A DNA stretch of 64,000 nucleotides from an endosymbiont of Escarpia spicata (GCA_003349915.1 QFXE01000020.1:62001-126000), one strand, 5' to 3'. Counted from the stretch's first letter, positions 44,970 to 54,137 are shown. Made by a program: numbers and translations. Notes: generated by a model not told the origin, from the sequence alone.

Positions 44970-45935
44970 TTATGAGACTTCCTGAAGGTCGTTATCTGAC
45001 GCGCCGACTTCTGAAGTTGCCGGGCGACCTGTCGCGACCTGGATAGCCGCTTCATCCGTCACCCAATGCAGCAGGGTTTTCTGACGCTGTGGCGCCTGAA
45101 CCTGCTCACAGGCAGAGATGCACTGAGCACACTCGGTGCAGGTAAACATACGCCGTTTGATGGTGCGCGGTTTCAGGCGCATTGGACAGATGTTGTCACA
45201 TGCGTTGTTGCAGTCGCCGCAGAGTCGCGCCCGGTTTCTGTCAAACCCTACCACCATGCCGCGATCATTGGCCATCCAGGCAAGACTCTGAAAAAGCCCT
45301 ATGGCGCAGCCGAAACGGCAAAAGAGATGACGTGCAAACATGAACTCGATAAACAGCAACAGGGTAGCGACACCAATGAATCGCGCCTGATTCGGCGTCA
45401 GAGAGCCATGCCATAGATTGTGGTAAATCTCTGTCGGCGGCAACATGTAGGTCAGTAATACCACCGCCCAGAGGAAGGCGAAACCGAGTGCCGCAAGCCA
45501 GGTCAGCGGCCAGAACTTTTTCTCGGGCTTGATGACCTCCCCATCCGGCTGCAGTTCCGGCTGCAGACTCTTTTCCCAGATAGACTGTTTACCGCTGGCG
45601 CGGAACATCAGGCGATTGATGGTCTCAACCACGGAAAAATGGGGGCAGAGCCAGCCACAGTAGAGACGACCATAGCGGAGGGCGATCCAGATCAGCCCGC
45701 CACCAATCAACAGCAGTGGAACAAAGCCCCGGATCAGGATATTGAAACCCGCTTCGAGACCACTGATCTCGCCGGCAATCAGCGCATCCAGTCCAAGGGT
45801 CCAGTGCATGCCAAGAAAAAAGAAGTGGTTCAGGTTCAGATCGAAGCGAAACAGATCGAGGGGCGGCGCGAGCACAAACAGGATAAAAAACCCCGCCTGA
45901 AACCAGAAACGCAGGCGCTGGCGCTCAACGCGCAT
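44970..45935 (-). CDS. Membrane polyferredoxin (NapH/CcoG-like) of the nor accessory cluster
   Basis: 321 residues with about five hydrophobic helices and a C-terminal ferredoxin-like region. Cysteine motifs are LYCGWLCPHFS and LFCRFGCAIG in membrane-flanking loops, then RLCGDCNNACDNICPMRL and FTCTECAQCISACEQ for two 4Fe-4S clusters. This is the architecture of NapH, CcoG/RdxA and NosR C-terminal regions, which pass electrons from quinol or assist copper and haem maturation. Its place between norQ and norD suggests it serves NO reductase assembly or electron supply. The start overlaps the previous gene by about 11 bp. Confidence 0.82.
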   Translation of the reverse strand: MRVERQRLRFWFQAGFFILFVLAPPLDLFRFDLNLNHFFFLGMHWTLGLDALIAGEISGLEAGFNILIRGFVPLLLIGGGLIWIALRYGRLYCGWLCPHFSVVETINRLMFRASGKQSIWEKSLQPELQPDGEVIKPEKKFWPLTWLAALGFAFLWAVVLLTYMLPPTEIYHNLWHGSLTPNQARFIGVATLLLFIEFMFARHLFCRFGCAIGLFQSLAWMANDRGMVVGFDRNRARLCGDCNNACDNICPMRLKPRTIKRRMFTCTECAQCISACEQVQAPQRQKTLLHWVTDEAAIQVATGRPATSEVGASDNDLQEVS

Positions 45936-46305
45936 ACTTTCGGCCGATCAGCGGATATCGGTGTTGCTGACCGGACATCGCCTTGATCAACGCCATCAGA
46001 CCAGGAATCAGAAACAGGGGAACGACCGCAATGAAGTAGACCTCGAAGGTAATCAGCGCGGCGATGGAGCCATAGCCACCAAGGAGCAGGATCAACAGGT
46101 TGGCAGCGATAAAGATGCCGCTGCTGATGCAGGCCCCGATAAACGCCTGGGGCAGATGGTTGCGCACCAGATCGAATTCACTGTTGCGATGACGATACCT
46201 GAGCCAAGCCAACCCAATCAGCGGCAGCAGGGGAAAAAGCAGATTCAGCAGATAGAGTCCTTCGCTAATGATTGCCAGTGGCTTACCCTGATTGTCGTCA
46301 CTCAT
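45925..46305 (-). CDS. Four-helix membrane protein in the nor cluster
   Basis: A 126-residue protein of unknown function. It has about three or four hydrophobic helices (GLYLLNLLFPLLPLIGLAWL, AFIGACISSGIFIAANLLIL, and AALITFEVYFIAVVPLFLIP). ATG 46305 (MSDDNQGKPLAIISEG) follows AGGAA and lies 10 bp after the norQ stop; the longer frame to 46371 overlaps norQ and is not needed. Overlap with the downstream FeS gene suggests coupled synthesis. Confidence 0.72.
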   Translation of the reverse strand: MSDDNQGKPLAIISEGLYLLNLLFPLLPLIGLAWLRYRHRNSEFDLVRNHLPQAFIGACISSGIFIAANLLILLLGGYGSIAALITFEVYFIAVVPLFLIPGLMALIKAMSGQQHRYPLIGRKYAR

Positions 46306-46315
46306 TGAACGATTC

Positions 46316-47098
46316 CTATATTCCGAAAGTAATGTCGACAACTTCCATAAGTGCTGCTGCCGTCTCCTCATCGTCGGTCAGGGGCTCGACCAGTGCGGCG
46401 CGACAGGCCTCTACCGGGTCGTATCCGCCCAGAATCAGGGTCGCCGTGTAGACCAGCAGACGGGTGGAAGCTGCCTCTTCAAGGTCGTGATCCTTGAGTG
46501 ACCTTAGTGCGTGGGCCAGGGTGACCAGACGCTTTGCCAGTACTTCATCGGCCCCGGCTTCACCGATCAAGACTTCCTGTTCCAGTTCGGCTTCCGGAAA
46601 ATCGAAACTGGCCGCCAGGAAACGCTGCCGGGTACTCGGCTTCATGCCTTTCAGCAGATTCTGATAACCGGGATTATAGGAGACCACCAGCATGAACTCT
46701 GCCGGTGCATGCAGAGTCTCACCCGTCCGCTCGATGGGCAGAATACGCCGATCATCGGTGAGCGGGTGCAGCACGACCGTGGTGTCCTTGCGCGCCTCGA
46801 CCACCTCATCCAGATAGCAGATCGCCCCTTCACGCACCGCACGGGTCAGGGGGCCGTCACTCCAGAAGGTGCCGCTGTCACCGATCAGGTGACGGCCAAC
46901 CAAGTCTGCTGCCGTGAGATCGTCGTGACAGGCCACTGTATAGACAGGCCGCCCCAGTTTAGCCGCCATATAATTGATAAAACGGGTCTTTCCACATCCT
47001 GTCGGGCCTTTGATCAGCATCGGCAGTTGATGTTTGTAAGCATGCTCAAACAGCGCTATCTCGTTGCCCTGGGGTCTGTAAAATGGCAGCTCAGTCAA
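46316..47098 (-). CDS. norQ: MoxR-type AAA ATPase NorQ
   Basis: A 260-residue AAA+ ATPase that works with NorD to insert metal into or remodel NO reductase. It has Walker A LIKGPTGCGKTRFINYM, Walker B AICYLDEVVEARKDT, sensor 1 in LVVSYNPGYQ, and arginine finger region STRQRFLAASFDFP. The family includes NorQ, NirQ and CbbQ; the neighbouring norE and norF decide for NorQ. It starts 6 bp after the norF-like stop. Confidence 0.92.
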   Translation of the reverse strand: MTELPFYRPQGNEIALFEHAYKHQLPMLIKGPTGCGKTRFINYMAAKLGRPVYTVACHDDLTAADLVGRHLIGDSGTFWSDGPLTRAVREGAICYLDEVVEARKDTTVVLHPLTDDRRILPIERTGETLHAPAEFMLVVSYNPGYQNLLKGMKPSTRQRFLAASFDFPEAELEQEVLIGEAGADEVLAKRLVTLAHALRSLKDHDLEEAASTRLLVYTATLILGGYDPVEACRAALVEPLTDDEETAAALMEVVDITFGI

Positions 47099-47104
47099 TG
47101 TGAT

Positions 47105-47396
47105 TCAACCTGTTGTGTAAGAGAGGTAAAAAGCCGTGCCGATCAAAATGCCTGGAATAAACAGCCAGACAAAGACGGGCCAGTGCCAGATTCCGCGCAC
47201 CGAGCCCAATCCCATGAAGTAGTGTCCCACCAGCTGCCCTTTGATCAAGGCAAGAAATAGTACCGCCAGCGCCACTTCCAGTCCGCTCAGACCCGCCTGA
47301 CCGATCAGAAAGGTGACGAAACTGAAAAACATGAGGAAAAGATAGACCCAGGTGCAGGGACGAATACCATATTTTTTTGTCTGCTCATCGTGCCAT
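47105..47396 (-). CDS. norF: NorF-like small membrane protein (cytochrome oxidase subunit IV type), frameshifted start
   Basis: The clear part is 75 residues from 47332, with three hydrophobic helices (FSFVTFLIGQAGLS, EVALAVLFLALIKGQLVGHY and WPVFVWLFIPGILIGTAF). The KGQLVGHYFMGL segment is typical of the subunit-IV/NorF family. In the same frame upstream, codons read DEQTKKYGIRPCTWVYLFLM, which also looks like real protein and would complete the first helix, but there is no start codon in that frame. ATG at 47396, in a TGATG overlap with the norE stop, opens a frame that closes after three codons (ATG GCA CGA TGA). A one-base change there gives a normal protein of about 96 residues. Confidence 0.7.
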
Positions 47397-47983
47397 CACC
47401 GCATCACATAAACCAGGGGAAAGAGGATCAACCAGAGCAGATCCACCATATGCCAGTATGAGGCGCCGGTCTCCACCCCCGTGTGCTCCTCGGCGGAGTA
47501 GCCGCCTTGTTGCGCCTTGATCGCCACGGCGGCCAGAATCACCATGCCCATGATCACGTGCATAAAATGGAAAAAGGTCAGAGAAATATAGAACATGTAG
47601 AAGGTATTGGTGCTGAGGTTGATTCCCTCACCGAAGTAGTGCGAATACTCACCCCCTTTTACCAGCAGAAACACCACGCCCATTACCAGGGCGGCCAGCA
47701 GCCAGCGAACGCAGTGCTGGCTGTTCCCTTCTCTGATTGCGCTGACGGCACGCACCACAAAGTAGGAACTGGTGATCAGAGCAAATGTATTGATCAGCGC
47801 GGCCTGCCTGTCCAGGTTTTGTTGAAACTCATTGAAGAGTTCAACATTGTTCATTCGCGTAAAGGCATAGGCGGAAAAGAAAGCGGCGAAAACCAACAGC
47901 TCCGCAAGGATGAAGATCCAGATCACCAGATCACCGGGCGGGTATCGATTCTGTTTTTCTGCGACTGCGACTGCTGCTGTCAT
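47396..47983 (-). CDS. norE: NorE, cytochrome c oxidase subunit III-like protein
   Basis: A 195-residue, five-helix membrane protein of the haem-copper oxidase subunit III family. It has GDLVIWIFILAELLVFAAFF, FALITSSYFVVRAVSAI, YISLTFFHFMHVIMGMVILA and YWHMVDLLWLILFPLVYVMR. NorE supports full activity of nitric oxide reductase. ATG 47983 has AAGGA eight bases upstream and is preferred to 48016. It leads an operon norE-norF-norQ-hypothetical-FeS-norD. A weak FNR-like site (TTGATAAAAGTTAA, 48061-48074) lies about 80 bp upstream, with only one good half. norC and norB are not in this window. Confidence 0.87.
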   Translation of the reverse strand: MTAAVAVAEKQNRYPPGDLVIWIFILAELLVFAAFFSAYAFTRMNNVELFNEFQQNLDRQAALINTFALITSSYFVVRAVSAIREGNSQHCVRWLLAALVMGVVFLLVKGGEYSHYFGEGINLSTNTFYMFYISLTFFHFMHVIMGMVILAAVAIKAQQGGYSAEEHTGVETGASYWHMVDLLWLILFPLVYVMR

Positions 47984-48382
47984 CTGCGGATTCCTTAATG
48001 AATTAACTCTTTCCAATCATCAAACGGGGGGCAATGTACCAGAGCCTGTATTGTGCTGCTTTGATAAAAGTTAATTCCCACTAAAACACTAGGACTTTCA
48101 CAAGAAGAGGATCCACAGACTATAATTTAATTAGGCGAATGCCATTCGGCTCATTGCAAACCTCCCACACAGGCGCCACTTGAGCAGGGCGGTGTTACGT
48201 CGGGGGAGAGAGAGTAGGGTGAGATCGAAACGGAGATGTCTGGGGGCGCTGGATAGCCTCCTGGTTTTCCAAAACTCCTTACGCACCCCGGAGAACAAAC
48301 TACTGTCCCTCGTTGACTCATTAATTACGTCTTGAAGATAGTTCGTGCAGCCCGCGCGCTATGCAGAGACAAGGAGTTAACA
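47984..48382. other. Divergent intergenic region between norE and the LamG gene
   Basis: About 400 bp with no gene. It should contain the promoters of both flanking genes. Other than the weak FNR-like half-site at 48061 I see no convincing regulatory motif, palindrome or RNA gene. AGGAGTTAAC before 48383 is the ribosome-binding site of the LamG gene. Confidence 0.45.
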
Positions 48383-49393
48383 ATGAGGATCTCCAAATTT
48401 ACAGCACTTGCCACAGCACTGCTGATTTCCGGCATGGCAAATGCCGACCTATCCGGCAGTCTGGTGGCCGACTATCCCTTCAACGGCAATGCAATCGATG
48501 AAACCTATCATGGTTATGACGGGACGATTCATGGAGGCGTTGCATTGACGTTCGACCGGTTCGGCAATGCAGACAGCGCATACAATTTCGACGGCTCCAG
48601 TGGCTATATCGAGATCGGGACAAGCCTGAACTTCCCCTCCTGGAGTAGCTACTCGGTCAGTCTCTGGTTCCTGAATGACGGCGGCGGAGACTGGAGCAAC
48701 AGTTATGGCCAGAAAGTCATCGATAAAACGGTTTATTATCACGACTTTTACTTGAGTCTTGGGCCTATAAACCCAACAAGACAAGATGGGGAGATCAGAT
48801 TCAAGACCCATGAAGGCTATGGCCCCGTAGGCGTCGACGGCACGTACCTCTACGATTCCACGAAGGATTTCAGAGACAGCACATGGCATCACGTTGTCAT
48901 CAATAAAAATGGCAGCGATGGTGAACTCTGGGTTGACGGCGAATTGTCTGAATCCGCTGACGATGTAAAGACCGTCTACAACAATGCCAGCCTGTTGTTC
49001 GGATACAGTCTTTCATCAGACGGCTATCAGCGTAGATTCTGGAGTGGAGATATCGATGACATTCGTATCTATGACCAGGCAATTTCCGAAGCGGATGTAA
49101 AACGCCTGCACATGGAGGGTGTTCCGCCCACAGAGATGCTTACGGAAGTGATCGATACGATTGTTGCGCTCAATATCCAGGAAGGCCTCGCCAACAGTCT
49201 GGATGCGAAGCTCGATGCCGCAATCACAGCCCTGGATGACGTGAATAGCGACAATGATGTCTCTGCCGTCAACAGGCTCTATGCGCTGATCAGCGCCATT
49301 GAGGCCCAACGCGGGAAAAAGATCACCGACACGGATGCCGATCTTCTGATCGCTGCAACCAATGCCGTTATCGAGAAACTGCTGTCTGAGTAA
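48383..49393 (+). CDS. Secreted LamG (concanavalin-like) domain protein
   Basis: A 336-residue exported protein starting at ATG 48383 after AAGGAG; the frame to 48332 is unsupported. It has a signal peptide (MRISKFTALATALLISGMAN, cleavage after ANA), then a LamG/pentraxin-like jelly-roll domain of about 220 residues: LVADYPFNGNAIDETYHGYD, SAYNFDGSSGYIEIGTSLNF, WHHVVINKNGSDGELWVDGE and GDIDDIRIYDQAISEADVKR. The C-terminal 90 residues are helical and acidic, without a sorting signal. It probably binds carbohydrate or another surface ligand. Monocistronic. Confidence 0.85.
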   Translation: MRISKFTALATALLISGMANADLSGSLVADYPFNGNAIDETYHGYDGTIHGGVALTFDRFGNADSAYNFDGSSGYIEIGTSLNFPSWSSYSVSLWFLNDGGGDWSNSYGQKVIDKTVYYHDFYLSLGPINPTRQDGEIRFKTHEGYGPVGVDGTYLYDSTKDFRDSTWHHVVINKNGSDGELWVDGELSESADDVKTVYNNASLLFGYSLSSDGYQRRFWSGDIDDIRIYDQAISEADVKRLHMEGVPPTEMLTEVIDTIVALNIQEGLANSLDAKLDAAITALDDVNSDNDVSAVNRLYALISAIEAQRGKKITDTDADLLIAATNAVIEKLLSE

Positions 49394-49578
49394 CACTAAA
49401 GTTTCCAATAGGGCAAACAGCCCCCGCCCTCCTTTCTGGAGGGCGGTGTCACGATCAGCGCACTTGGGGGAAACTTGAGCCACTTCTGTTAGAATTCCCG
49501 GATCTCCTCCTGTCCAGACCAACAGGCTGCCTGGTTCGGCACGACCGATAGGGTTGAATCACCTAGAAAAGAGATAAG

Positions 49579-50850
49579 TTGATGACTGAAATCACCGATA
49601 TCGCCGCATATATGGCCGGGTTGGGCGCAAAGGCCCGCACCGCCTCCCGCCGCCTGGCTTCCGCAACCACCGGCGAAAAGAACGCCGCGCTGAATGCCAT
49701 TGCAGACGATCTCGACAGCAATCGCGCCGTTTTGATGGTCGAGAACAAAAAAGACCTGGAAGCAGGTGCGACCAAGGGGCTCGATGCCGCCTTGCTGGAT
49801 CGTCTGGAACTCACTCCGGCACGCATCGACTCCATGATCGAGGGGCTGCGGCAGATTGCTGGACTGCCCGACCCCATCGGTGAGATCTTCGACATGAACT
49901 ACCGACCCAGCGGCATTCAGGTCGGGCGTATGCGGGTGCCTCTCGGAGTGATCGGCATCATCTACGAATCCCGCCCCAATGTGACCGCAGATGCAGCGGC
50001 CCTCTGCCTCAAGTCCGGCAATGCCACGGTGCTGCGCGGCGGCTCAGAGGCCTTCCACTCCAATCAGGCAATCGCCGCCGGCATCCAGCGCGGCCTGGAG
50101 CAAGCTGGCCTGCCTGCCGACGCGGTACAGGTATTGGCCACCACCGACCGGGCGGCCGTCGGCTGCATGATCACCATGCCGGAGTCGATCGACGTCATCA
50201 TCCCCCGTGGCGGCAAGGGGCTCATCGAGCGTATCAGCCGTGATGCCAGGGTGCCGGTAATAAAACACCTCGACGGCATCTGCCATGTCTATATCGACGA
50301 TCAAGCCGACATCGGCAAGGCATTCGATGTGACCATGAATTCCAAGACCCAGCGTTACGGCACCTGCAATACCCTTGAAACCCTGCTCGTTGCGGAAGAT
50401 ATCGCCGAGGAGGCGCTTTTGATGCTGGCCGCACCGCTGCAGGAGAAGGGCGTGGAGTTGCGCGGTTGTCCGCGTACCCTGGAGATAATCGACAACGCCA
50501 TCGCCGCCACGGAAGAGGACTGGGATACGGAATATCTGGGACCCATCCTTTCGATCCGGGTGGTGCAGGATCTGGACGCGGCCATCGACCACATCAATAC
50601 CCACAGCTCCCAGCACACCGATTCCATCATCACTGAAAACTACACGCGGGCGCGCCGCTTTCTTGCCGAAGTGGACTCCAGTTCAGTAATGGTTAACGCC
50701 TCCACCCGTTTTGCGGACGGTTTTGAATATGGCCTCGGGGCCGAGATCGGCATCTCCACCGACAAGTTTCATGCCCGTGGGCCAGTGGGTCTGGAGGGGC
50801 TTACCTCGGTCAAATATATCGTGCTGGGCGATGGCCATATCCGCCAATAA
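49579..50850 (+). CDS. proA: Gamma-glutamyl phosphate reductase
   Basis: Second enzyme of proline synthesis, reducing glutamyl-5-phosphate with NADPH. The 423-residue aldehyde-dehydrogenase-fold protein has [65 protein letters not shown], the catalytic cysteine in [17 protein letters not shown] and [27 protein letters not shown] just before the ATG gives a modest ribosome-binding site. nadD follows after 12 bp. Confidence 0.97.
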   Translation: MMTEITDIAAYMAGLGAKARTASRRLASATTGEKNAALNAIADDLDSNRAVLMVENKKDLEAGATKGLDAALLDRLELTPARIDSMIEGLRQIAGLPDPIGEIFDMNYRPSGIQVGRMRVPLGVIGIIYESRPNVTADAAALCLKSGNATVLRGGSEAFHSNQAIAAGIQRGLEQAGLPADAVQVLATTDRAAVGCMITMPESIDVIIPRGGKGLIERISRDARVPVIKHLDGICHVYIDDQADIGKAFDVTMNSKTQRYGTCNTLETLLVAEDIAEEALLMLAAPLQEKGVELRGCPRTLEIIDNAIAATEEDWDTEYLGPILSIRVVQDLDAAIDHINTHSSQHTDSIITENYTRARRFLAEVDSSSVMVNASTRFADGFEYGLGAEIGISTDKFHARGPVGLEGLTSVKYIVLGDGHIRQ

Positions 50851-50862
50851 ACCTTTTTGCCC

Positions 50863-51492
50863 ATGATCGGTATTCTCGGCGGCACCTTCGATCCCATTCA
50901 CTTCGGCCACCTGCGCACTGCGCTGGACGTCAAACATGCCTTGAGATTGGATGAGATACGCCTGATCCCGCTGCGGCATGCTGTGCATCGCGACCAGCCG
51001 GAAACCCCGGCCAAACTACGTCTGCAGATGGTCGAGGCCGCCGTCTCCGACACCCCTGGATTCAGCGCCGATGACCGCGAACTGAGACGCGACAGCGCCT
51101 CCTACACCATCGACACGCTGCTCTCACTGCGCGAAGATTTGAGTGAAGAAGAACCCCTCTGCCTGCTCATGGGCAGCGACGCGTTTAAGGACTTTCTCTC
51201 CTGGCATCGCCCATTGGACATTGCGGCACTTGCCCACCTCATCATCATGACCCGGCCGGGGCAGCCGGCTAAAATCGACCCACCCCTGCAACAGTTTTTG
51301 GCGCCACGACAGACTACCGACCCCGCCGAATTGCGCACAACACCCGGGGGGCGCATCCTGTTCCAGAGCGTTACCCAGCTGGATATCTCCGCCACTCGCA
51401 TTCGGGCCATGGTCGCCAACGGAGACAGCCCCCGCTTCCTGCTCCCTGATGCCGTATTGGAGATTATCGAACGGGAAAAGCTCTATCGTTGA
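50863..51492 (+). CDS. nadD: Nicotinate-nucleotide adenylyltransferase
   Basis: Converts nicotinate mononucleotide to deamido-NAD. The protein begins MIGILGGTFDPIHFGHLRTA, with the HxGH nucleotidyltransferase motif, and near the end has QLDISATRIRAMVANGDSPR, the ISSTxIR ATP-binding motif. About 209 residues, as expected. The frame opens with TTG at 50857; ATG 50863 gives the usual N-terminus. It is co-directional with proA, nadD being part of the conserved proA-nadD-rsfS group. Confidence 0.95.
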   Translation: MIGILGGTFDPIHFGHLRTALDVKHALRLDEIRLIPLRHAVHRDQPETPAKLRLQMVEAAVSDTPGFSADDRELRRDSASYTIDTLLSLREDLSEEEPLCLLMGSDAFKDFLSWHRPLDIAALAHLIIMTRPGQPAKIDPPLQQFLAPRQTTDPAELRTTPGGRILFQSVTQLDISATRIRAMVANGDSPRFLLPDAVLEIIEREKLYR

Positions 51493-51519
51493 GAGATGCA
51501 CGGCGTTTAATTCATCTAG

Positions 51520-51575
51520 TAGGGTGTGCCGTGCGCGCCGTGATTGCACCGAAACTTGAGTTAATATCACATTGC
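51520..51575. repeat. Solo arm of the GTAGGGTGTGC / CCGAAACTTGAGTTA repeats
   Basis: GTAGGGTGTGCCGTGCGC is followed closely by CCGAAACTTGAGTTAATA. The same two motifs occur 80 bp apart, each as a full palindrome, at 33667 and 33769. Here only one arm of each is present. It occupies much of the 130 bp between nadD and rsfS. Confidence 0.75.
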
Positions 51576-51624
51576 AGGGGTACTGGGTTACAATTGGCGA
51601 ATATCCATCAATTTCAGGAACAAC

Positions 51625-51981
51625 ATGCAGGTAGAAGAGCTTAGAGATCTGGTCCTTGAGACCCTCGAAGACATGAAGGCCAGAGACGTGGTAACACTCG
51701 ATGTCAGGGGGAAAACCAGCATTACCGACATCATGGTAGTGGCGAGCGGCACATCGGACAGACACGTAAAATCCATCGCACAGACCGTCGCCTTCAAGGC
51801 CAAACAGGCGGGAGAAACCCCACTGGGCTCAGAGGGGCTTGAGGATGGAGAGTGGGCGCTGGTCGACCTCAATGGCGTAGTGGTCCACGTCATGCTGCCC
51901 AAGGTGCGGGACTTCTACCACCTCGAACGGCTCTGGTCGCTGGATCAACCCACCAGCGACTCCAAAGCTGACGAGGCCTGA
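51625..51981 (+). CDS. rsfS: Ribosomal silencing factor RsfS
   Basis: Binds L14 (uL14) of the large ribosomal subunit and blocks joining with the small subunit when nutrients are low. The 118-residue protein shows [56 protein letters not shown] and the C-terminal [10 protein letters not shown], all conserved in the DUF143/RsfS family. AGGAA precedes the ATG. In most relatives rlmH follows; here a WYL regulator does. Confidence 0.96.
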   Translation: MQVEELRDLVLETLEDMKARDVVTLDVRGKTSITDIMVVASGTSDRHVKSIAQTVAFKAKQAGETPLGSEGLEDGEWALVDLNGVVVHVMLPKVRDFYHLERLWSLDQPTSDSKADEA

Positions 51982-52020
51982 CAATAAGCCCGAAGATTCC
52001 ACAAATTATGCTAACGACCG

Positions 52021-52992
52021 ATGGACCGGTTTGATCGGATATTCGAACTCAACCGCATTCTGCAGGCGGCCCGCCACCCGGTTTCCCGCAGGCGGCTGGA
52101 GGAGGACCTGGAGTGCTCACGCGCCACGGTCAAGCGTCTTATCGAGGAGATGCGCCTCTTTCTCAACGCCCCCATTGTCTATGACCGCACCTTCAATGGC
52201 TATAGTTACGCGCAGGACGAAGGGGAGATGTATCAGCTGCCGGGACTCTGGTTCAATGCCTCGGAACTCTATGCGCTGCTGAGCATGCAGCAGTTGCTGG
52301 AACAGGTGCAACCCGGTCTGCTCGGGAGCCACCTGCAGCCCTTTCGGCGCCAAATCGAGCAACTGCTGAACCGCCAGCATGCCGGAGGTGAGCAGATAAC
52401 CAAGCGCATCCGCATCCTGCAGGCCGCCGCCAGATCTGCGGGAAATCATTTTTCCAACCTGGCAACCGCCATTGCCCTGAGAAAGCGACTGCGACTCGAC
52501 TACTACAGCCGTTCACTGGACCAGTCCACAGTACGGGAAATCTCCCCACAACGCCTCACCCACTATCGGGACAACTGGTATCTGGATGCCTGGTGCCACC
52601 TGCGCATGGGGCTGAGGACCTTTGCCCTCGACGCCATTATCGAGAGCGCTGTGGTGGAGAAAAAAGCGCGGGATATCAACGAAGACGAGCTTGATCACCA
52701 CTATCAATCGGCTTACGGCATCTTCAGCGGCCAATCCGACAAGATAGCCGTGCTCCACTTCACTGCCGAACGGGCTCGCTGGGTGGCAAAAGAGCAGTGG
52801 CACCCATGCCAGGAGAGCCGCTGGCTGGAGGATGGACGTTATGAGCTGTGCATTCCCTACCACAATCCGGCGGAACTGATCATGGATATTCTGAAGTATG
52901 GACCGGATGTGGAGGTGATCTCTCCCGCAGAACTTCGGGAGTCTGTGATCAACAGGATAGTCTCGATGTCAGAGATCTATCAATCTGCGTAG
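52021..52992 (+). CDS. WYL-domain transcriptional regulator (YafY type)
   Basis: A 323-residue regulator with an N-terminal HTH (RLEEDLECSRATVKRLIEEM) and a WYL domain whose name-giving motif is seen in HYRDNWYLDAWCHLRMGLRT, followed by a C-terminal WCX extension. Members respond to ligands or single-stranded nucleic acid and often control stress, CRISPR or phage-defence genes. No target operon is adjacent: the neighbours are rsfS and a converging holA. The start lies 39 bp after rsfS, so the two could share a transcript. Confidence 0.88.
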   Translation: MDRFDRIFELNRILQAARHPVSRRRLEEDLECSRATVKRLIEEMRLFLNAPIVYDRTFNGYSYAQDEGEMYQLPGLWFNASELYALLSMQQLLEQVQPGLLGSHLQPFRRQIEQLLNRQHAGGEQITKRIRILQAAARSAGNHFSNLATAIALRKRLRLDYYSRSLDQSTVREISPQRLTHYRDNWYLDAWCHLRMGLRTFALDAIIESAVVEKKARDINEDELDHHYQSAYGIFSGQSDKIAVLHFTAERARWVAKEQWHPCQESRWLEDGRYELCIPYHNPAELIMDILKYGPDVEVISPAELRESVINRIVSMSEIYQSA

Positions 52993-53109
52993 GATGTCGG
53001 TGAGCTTGCGAACCGCATCATTCACAACCACCAGGGATCGAGGAAGTGCAGGCCATGCAAGAGTATCCACCTGAAGGTCGATGCGGTTCGTTCCTCACCG
53101 GCATCCTAC
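52989..53109. repeat. Inverted pair of GTAGGATGYCGGTGAG repeats
   Basis: Arms at 52989-53019 and 53080-53109: GTAGGATGTCGGTGAG...CGAACCGCATC and its imperfect complement ending CGGCATCCTAC. Between them are 60 bp with no other features. The left arm overlaps the end of the WYL gene, the right arm lies next to the holA stop. Confidence 0.85.
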
Positions 53110-53119
53110 GCTCTGTCGT

Positions 53120-54127
53120 TTATCCAAATCGTCGTCCGGAGATACCCACCGCTATATCCTGCAATAACAACCAGGGATCGCCGCTGTCCATACCCTTGAT
53201 GACACGATCCACATTTGCACAGAGTATGAGCAGTCGCCGCCAGTGGGCAGCCCGCTGCTTCAACCCCTGACGCACCAGGGCCTTGCGCTTCTCCCAAATC
53301 CGGTACGCCCCCAGGACCCGCTCCGCCGAACCGCCCTGTTCAATCTCGTGGGACATGACCGCCAGTTGCCGTATTTCCCGGGACAACGCCCAGAGCACCA
53401 CAGGCGTCGCCACTCCTTCACCTTTCAGTCCATCCAGCATGCGTAATCCGCGCGCGGTATCACCCTTCAGCAGCGTATCTACCAGACCAAAAACGTCGAA
53501 TCTTGCACTGTCGGCCACCGCCACCAATTGCTCAGCACTGATGACTCCAGGCCCCTGAAGCAGCAGCAGCTTTTCAATCTCCTGGGAGGCGGCAAGCAGA
53601 TTTCCCTCGATGCGCTCTGCCAGCATCTCCACCACGCCGGACTCGGGGATCAAACCGACACCACGCAGACGCTGCTCGATCCAGGGTAGCAGGCGCGCGC
53701 CCTCCACCGGCCAGATCTGCACCAACACCCCGGTTTGCTCCAGCGATTTCACCCATTTACTGTTCTGCTGACTGCGTTCCAGTTTAGGCGCAGTGATCAG
53801 CAACAGCGTATCCTGGGGCGGATTGGCAGCATAAGCGGTTAGGGCCTTGGCGCCCTCAGTCCCCACCTTGGCGCTGCTCAAACGCAGATCAAGGATACGC
53901 TGCTCACCAAATAGGGAGAGGCTGTCTGCGGCACCGCTGAGGGCATTCCAATCGAAATTAGGGCTGTGATCCAGCACCTCGCGCTCGGTGTAACCTTGCG
54001 CCCGGGCGCTGGCCCGAACCAGATCGGCGGCCTCACCCATCTGCAACGGTTCATCGCCAGTGAGGAAATAGATCGGCGCCAGGCTTTTTTTCAGATTGAC
54101 GGCAAGTTGGTCGTTGCGCAGGCGCAT
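53120..54127 (-). CDS. holA: DNA polymerase III delta subunit
   Basis: Clamp-loader subunit that opens the beta clamp. The 335-residue protein has the N-terminal IYFLTGDEPLQMGEAADLVR, the beta-binding SLSLFGEQRILDLRLSS region (LxLF motif), LLAASQEIEKLLLL and FGLVDTLLKGDTARGLRMLDGL, typical of HolA. It lacks a P-loop, as expected. It is 10 bp after lptE in the conserved leuS-lptE-holA order. Confidence 0.94.
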   Translation of the reverse strand: MRLRNDQLAVNLKKSLAPIYFLTGDEPLQMGEAADLVRASARAQGYTEREVLDHSPNFDWNALSGAADSLSLFGEQRILDLRLSSAKVGTEGAKALTAYAANPPQDTLLLITAPKLERSQQNSKWVKSLEQTGVLVQIWPVEGARLLPWIEQRLRGVGLIPESGVVEMLAERIEGNLLAASQEIEKLLLLQGPGVISAEQLVAVADSARFDVFGLVDTLLKGDTARGLRMLDGLKGEGVATPVVLWALSREIRQLAVMSHEIEQGGSAERVLGAYRIWEKRKALVRQGLKQRAAHWRRLLILCANVDRVIKGMDSGDPWLLLQDIAVGISGRRFG

Positions 54128-54137
54128 GCGTCAGGGC

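Noticed and set aside
48061-48074. FNR/DNR box upstream of norE
   Set aside because: TTGATAAAAGTTAA has only one good half-site; the match is too weak to annotate as an operator, although the position would be suitable.
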